Below, in pieces: positions 5,940 through 7,116 of a stretch of 7,116 nt of DNA. Position 1 is the stretch's first letter; each line of letters opens with the position of its first letter. Under the pieces are notes generated by a model, which did not search any database, was not told where the DNA came from, and was given only the letters and a program-made list of their open reading frames with translations. Position numbers and translations under genes: made by a program. Source of the DNA: an uncultured Eubacteriales bacterium (GTDB lineage Bacteria > Bacillota > Clostridia > Oscillospirales > Oscillospiraceae); contig USHP01000097.1 in NCBI GenBank assembly GCA_900554625.1, positions 1 to 7,116 on the forward strand, read 5' to 3'.

Positions 5940-5968
5940 ATTATACAAAATTCCGCTTCGGTTGTCAA
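5940..5968 (-). promoter_or_regulatory. Consensus promoter of the AbrB-PLP enzyme-transporter operon
   Basis: On the minus strand TTGACA (5968-5963) and TATAAT (5945-5940) are perfect matches separated by 17 bases. The predicted start is near 5933, about 47 bases before the ATG. The -35 box lies in the loop of the inverted repeat at 5951-5981, and the spacer contains one of its arms. Confidence 0.9.
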
Positions 5969-5981
5969 TACCGAAGCGGAA
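5947..5981 (-). terminator. Inverted repeat: probable terminator of the HD gene and possible operator
   Basis: On the minus strand TTCCGCTTCGG (5981-5971) and CCGAAGCGGAA (5961-5951) are perfect 11-bp arms around the 9-base loop TATTGACAA, followed by TTTT (5950-5947). The hairpin begins 8 bases after the stop of the HD-domain gene, as expected for its terminator, although the T tract is short. Because it spans the -35 box and spacer of the next promoter, it could also be a protein binding site. Confidence 0.65.
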
Positions 5982-5989
5982 AAATTTGG

Positions 5990-6424
5990 CTATTCTGTCA
6001 GTATGGTCATTGCGTTGGTATACTTATCCTTCCAGGCTTTCAGTCGGGCCGTGGGAAGGTCAGTTCCCATGCAGCGGGTCTGATCCAGGTTATGGGCAAG
6101 ATCTGCCAGTTTGACCCGAACCGCCACCGGGTTTTGCCGAATCCGGCGGATATAGGAACGGTAATCCTCCCCTTCCCCACGGGTCAGCAGGCAAACCGCC
6201 TCCACCACCGGCTGGGGAAATTCCCGGGACAGTTCCTCCGGGGTAACCGGCGTGTCCTCCAGAACATCGTGGAGCAGGGCCACACAGCAGGAAATCTCTT
6301 CCTCCATCTGCTCCGCTACATGGATGGGATGGAAAATATACGGAACCCCATCATCGTCCAGCTGCCCGTGATGTGCCTGGTAGGCGAATCGCATGGTCTT
6401 GTTTGTCAGCGGCGTGTAGATCAT
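5990..6424 (-). CDS. Short HD-domain hydrolase of the RelA/SpoT (alarmone hydrolase) type
   Basis: This 144-residue protein is essentially only the HD hydrolase domain found in RelA/SpoT proteins and in small alarmone hydrolases, which remove pyrophosphate from (p)ppGpp. Metal-site residues are retained: the histidine of YIFHP (about 32), HD at 52-53 in ALLHDVLEDT with the following E56-D57, and the aspartate of VKLADLAHN (about 108). No synthetase, TGS or ACT domain is present. Compared with RelA/SpoT the usual basic residues before GxPYxxHP are replaced by acidic ones (QLDDDGVPY), so the substrate may differ. It is often annotated as a GTP pyrophosphokinase-like HD protein, but no synthesis activity is expected. 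The ATG overlaps the stop of the zinc peptidase gene by one base (TGATG), indicating coupled translation. It ends at the hairpin at 5947-5981. Confidence 0.85.
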   Translation of the reverse strand: MIYTPLTNKTMRFAYQAHHGQLDDDGVPYIFHPIHVAEQMEEEISCCVALLHDVLEDTPVTPEELSREFPQPVVEAVCLLTRGEGEDYRSYIRRIRQNPVAVRVKLADLAHNLDQTRCMGTDLPTARLKAWKDKYTNAMTILTE

Positions 6425-7116
6425 CAGTCATCCCGACGCCGTCCGCCAAAAATGGCGATCAAGCGCAGCAGCTGTGCCAGAGAAACAGCGGTAGCCGCCA
6501 CATAGGTCAGCGCCGCAGCAGTCAGGGTTTTTTTCGCTCCCTGCTGCTCTTCCGGGGTAAGGATTCCTCCGTCCTCAATGGCCTGCAGCGCACGGCGGCT
6601 GGCATTGAACTCCACCGGCAGAGTCACGATCTGGCCTACTACTGCCAGGGAGAACAGGATAACACCCAGTCCAAAAAGAGGCTGGGAGTAAAGAAACAGG
6701 CCCAGGATGATCAGAATAATGGACAGCTGGGAACCGATGTTGCACACCGGAATGATAGCTGTCCGCAGCTTGATGGGGCCGTAGCCCTGGGCGTACTGGA
6801 CCGCATGGCCAGCCTCATGGGCGGCCACGCCCACCGAAGCAATGCTGGTGGAGTTATAGACCGCATCGGACAGACGGATCACATTGCTGCGGGGGTCATA
6901 GTGATCACTGAGCCTGCCCGCCACACGCTCGATCCGCACGTCGTACACGCCGTGGGCGCGAAGCACAGCCTCTGCCGCTTGGGCCCCGGTAAATCCACGG
7001 GTGCTGCCCACCCGGGAATAGCGGTTAAAGGTGGAGGACACATTGATCTGGGCCAGCAGGGCGATGAGCATGGCGGGCACCAGGAGCATCCAGTAATAGG
7101 GGTCATAGTAGTAGAA
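6424..7116 (-). CDS. YugP-type membrane zinc metallopeptidase (5' end outside window)
   Basis: This is a Zn_peptidase_2 (YugP-like) integral membrane metalloprotease. The 230 visible residues probably lack only the first few codons, since the sequence at the edge (FYYYDPYYWMLL) resembles the tyrosine-rich N terminus of the family. Next come a membrane segment, STFNRYSRVGSTRGFTGAQAAEAVLRAHG, then LSDHYDPRSNVIRLSDAVY and the zinc motif HEAGH in VGVAAHEAGHAVQYA. Two more hydrophobic segments follow, then VEFNASRRALQAIEDGG, where the glutamate of EFNAS is a probable third zinc ligand, and a final hydrophobic segment with a basic tail (GGRRRDD). The physiological substrate is not known. An ATG at 7089 exists, but the in-frame upstream residues match the family and so belong to the protein. 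The stop overlaps the HD gene start by one base. Confidence 0.92.
   Translation of the reverse strand, partial: FYYYDPYYWMLLVPAMLIALLAQINVSSTFNRYSRVGSTRGFTGAQAAEAVLRAHGVYDVRIERVAGRLSDHYDPRSNVIRLSDAVYNSTSIASVGVAAHEAGHAVQYAQGYGPIKLRTAIIPVCNIGSQLSIILIILGLFLYSQPLFGLGVILFSLAVVGQIVTLPVEFNASRRALQAIEDGGILTPEEQQGAKKTLTAAALTYVAATAVSLAQLLRLIAIFGGRRRDD

Overview
The window looks like chromosomal DNA from a gut-type Clostridia (Firmicutes/Bacillota, probably Oscillospirales), with moderately high GC. Three things support this. The order rplU-prp-rpmA-obg is the classic Firmicutes arrangement. L27 carries the Firmicutes-type N-terminal extension and sits beside the Prp protease that removes it. A YugP-type zinc peptidase is also present. 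The genus is inference; no rRNA is in the window.

Layout. Positions 1-1564 hold a leftward (minus-strand) ribosomal unit: a consensus promoter, a structured leader, rplU (L21), prp, rpmA (L27), an intrinsic terminator and then the 5' part of obg, which runs off the left edge. A divergent promoter at 1585-1613 drives a small membrane-anchored NusG-domain-II protein on the plus strand. It is followed by a tRNA-Val(GAC) gene with a perfect consensus promoter and a strong terminator, then a solitary eutH (ethanolamine permease family) gene. eutH ends at a bidirectional terminator (3370-3405).

From 3404 to the right edge everything is on the minus strand in two units. The first is transcribed from a perfect TTGACA-17-TATAAT promoter (5940-5968). 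It encodes an AbrB-like regulator, a methionine-gamma-lyase-family PLP enzyme and an EamA/DMT transporter. The transporter frame is interrupted by one in-frame TAA, so it is a probable pseudogene or truncated protein. The second unit is a YugP-like zinc metallopeptidase (5' end outside the window) overlapping by one base with a short HD-domain, RelA/SpoT-type hydrolase.

Points worth a second look are the interrupted transporter, the 11-bp inverted repeat whose loop contains the -35 box of the AbrB operon and which also ends the upstream gene, the orphan eutH with no promoter of its own, and the GTG start of obg. There is no CRISPR array, insertion sequence or phage-like module. I did not find a clearly novel multi-gene system. 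The AbrB/PLP enzyme/transporter operon is the best candidate for an uncharacterised pathway.
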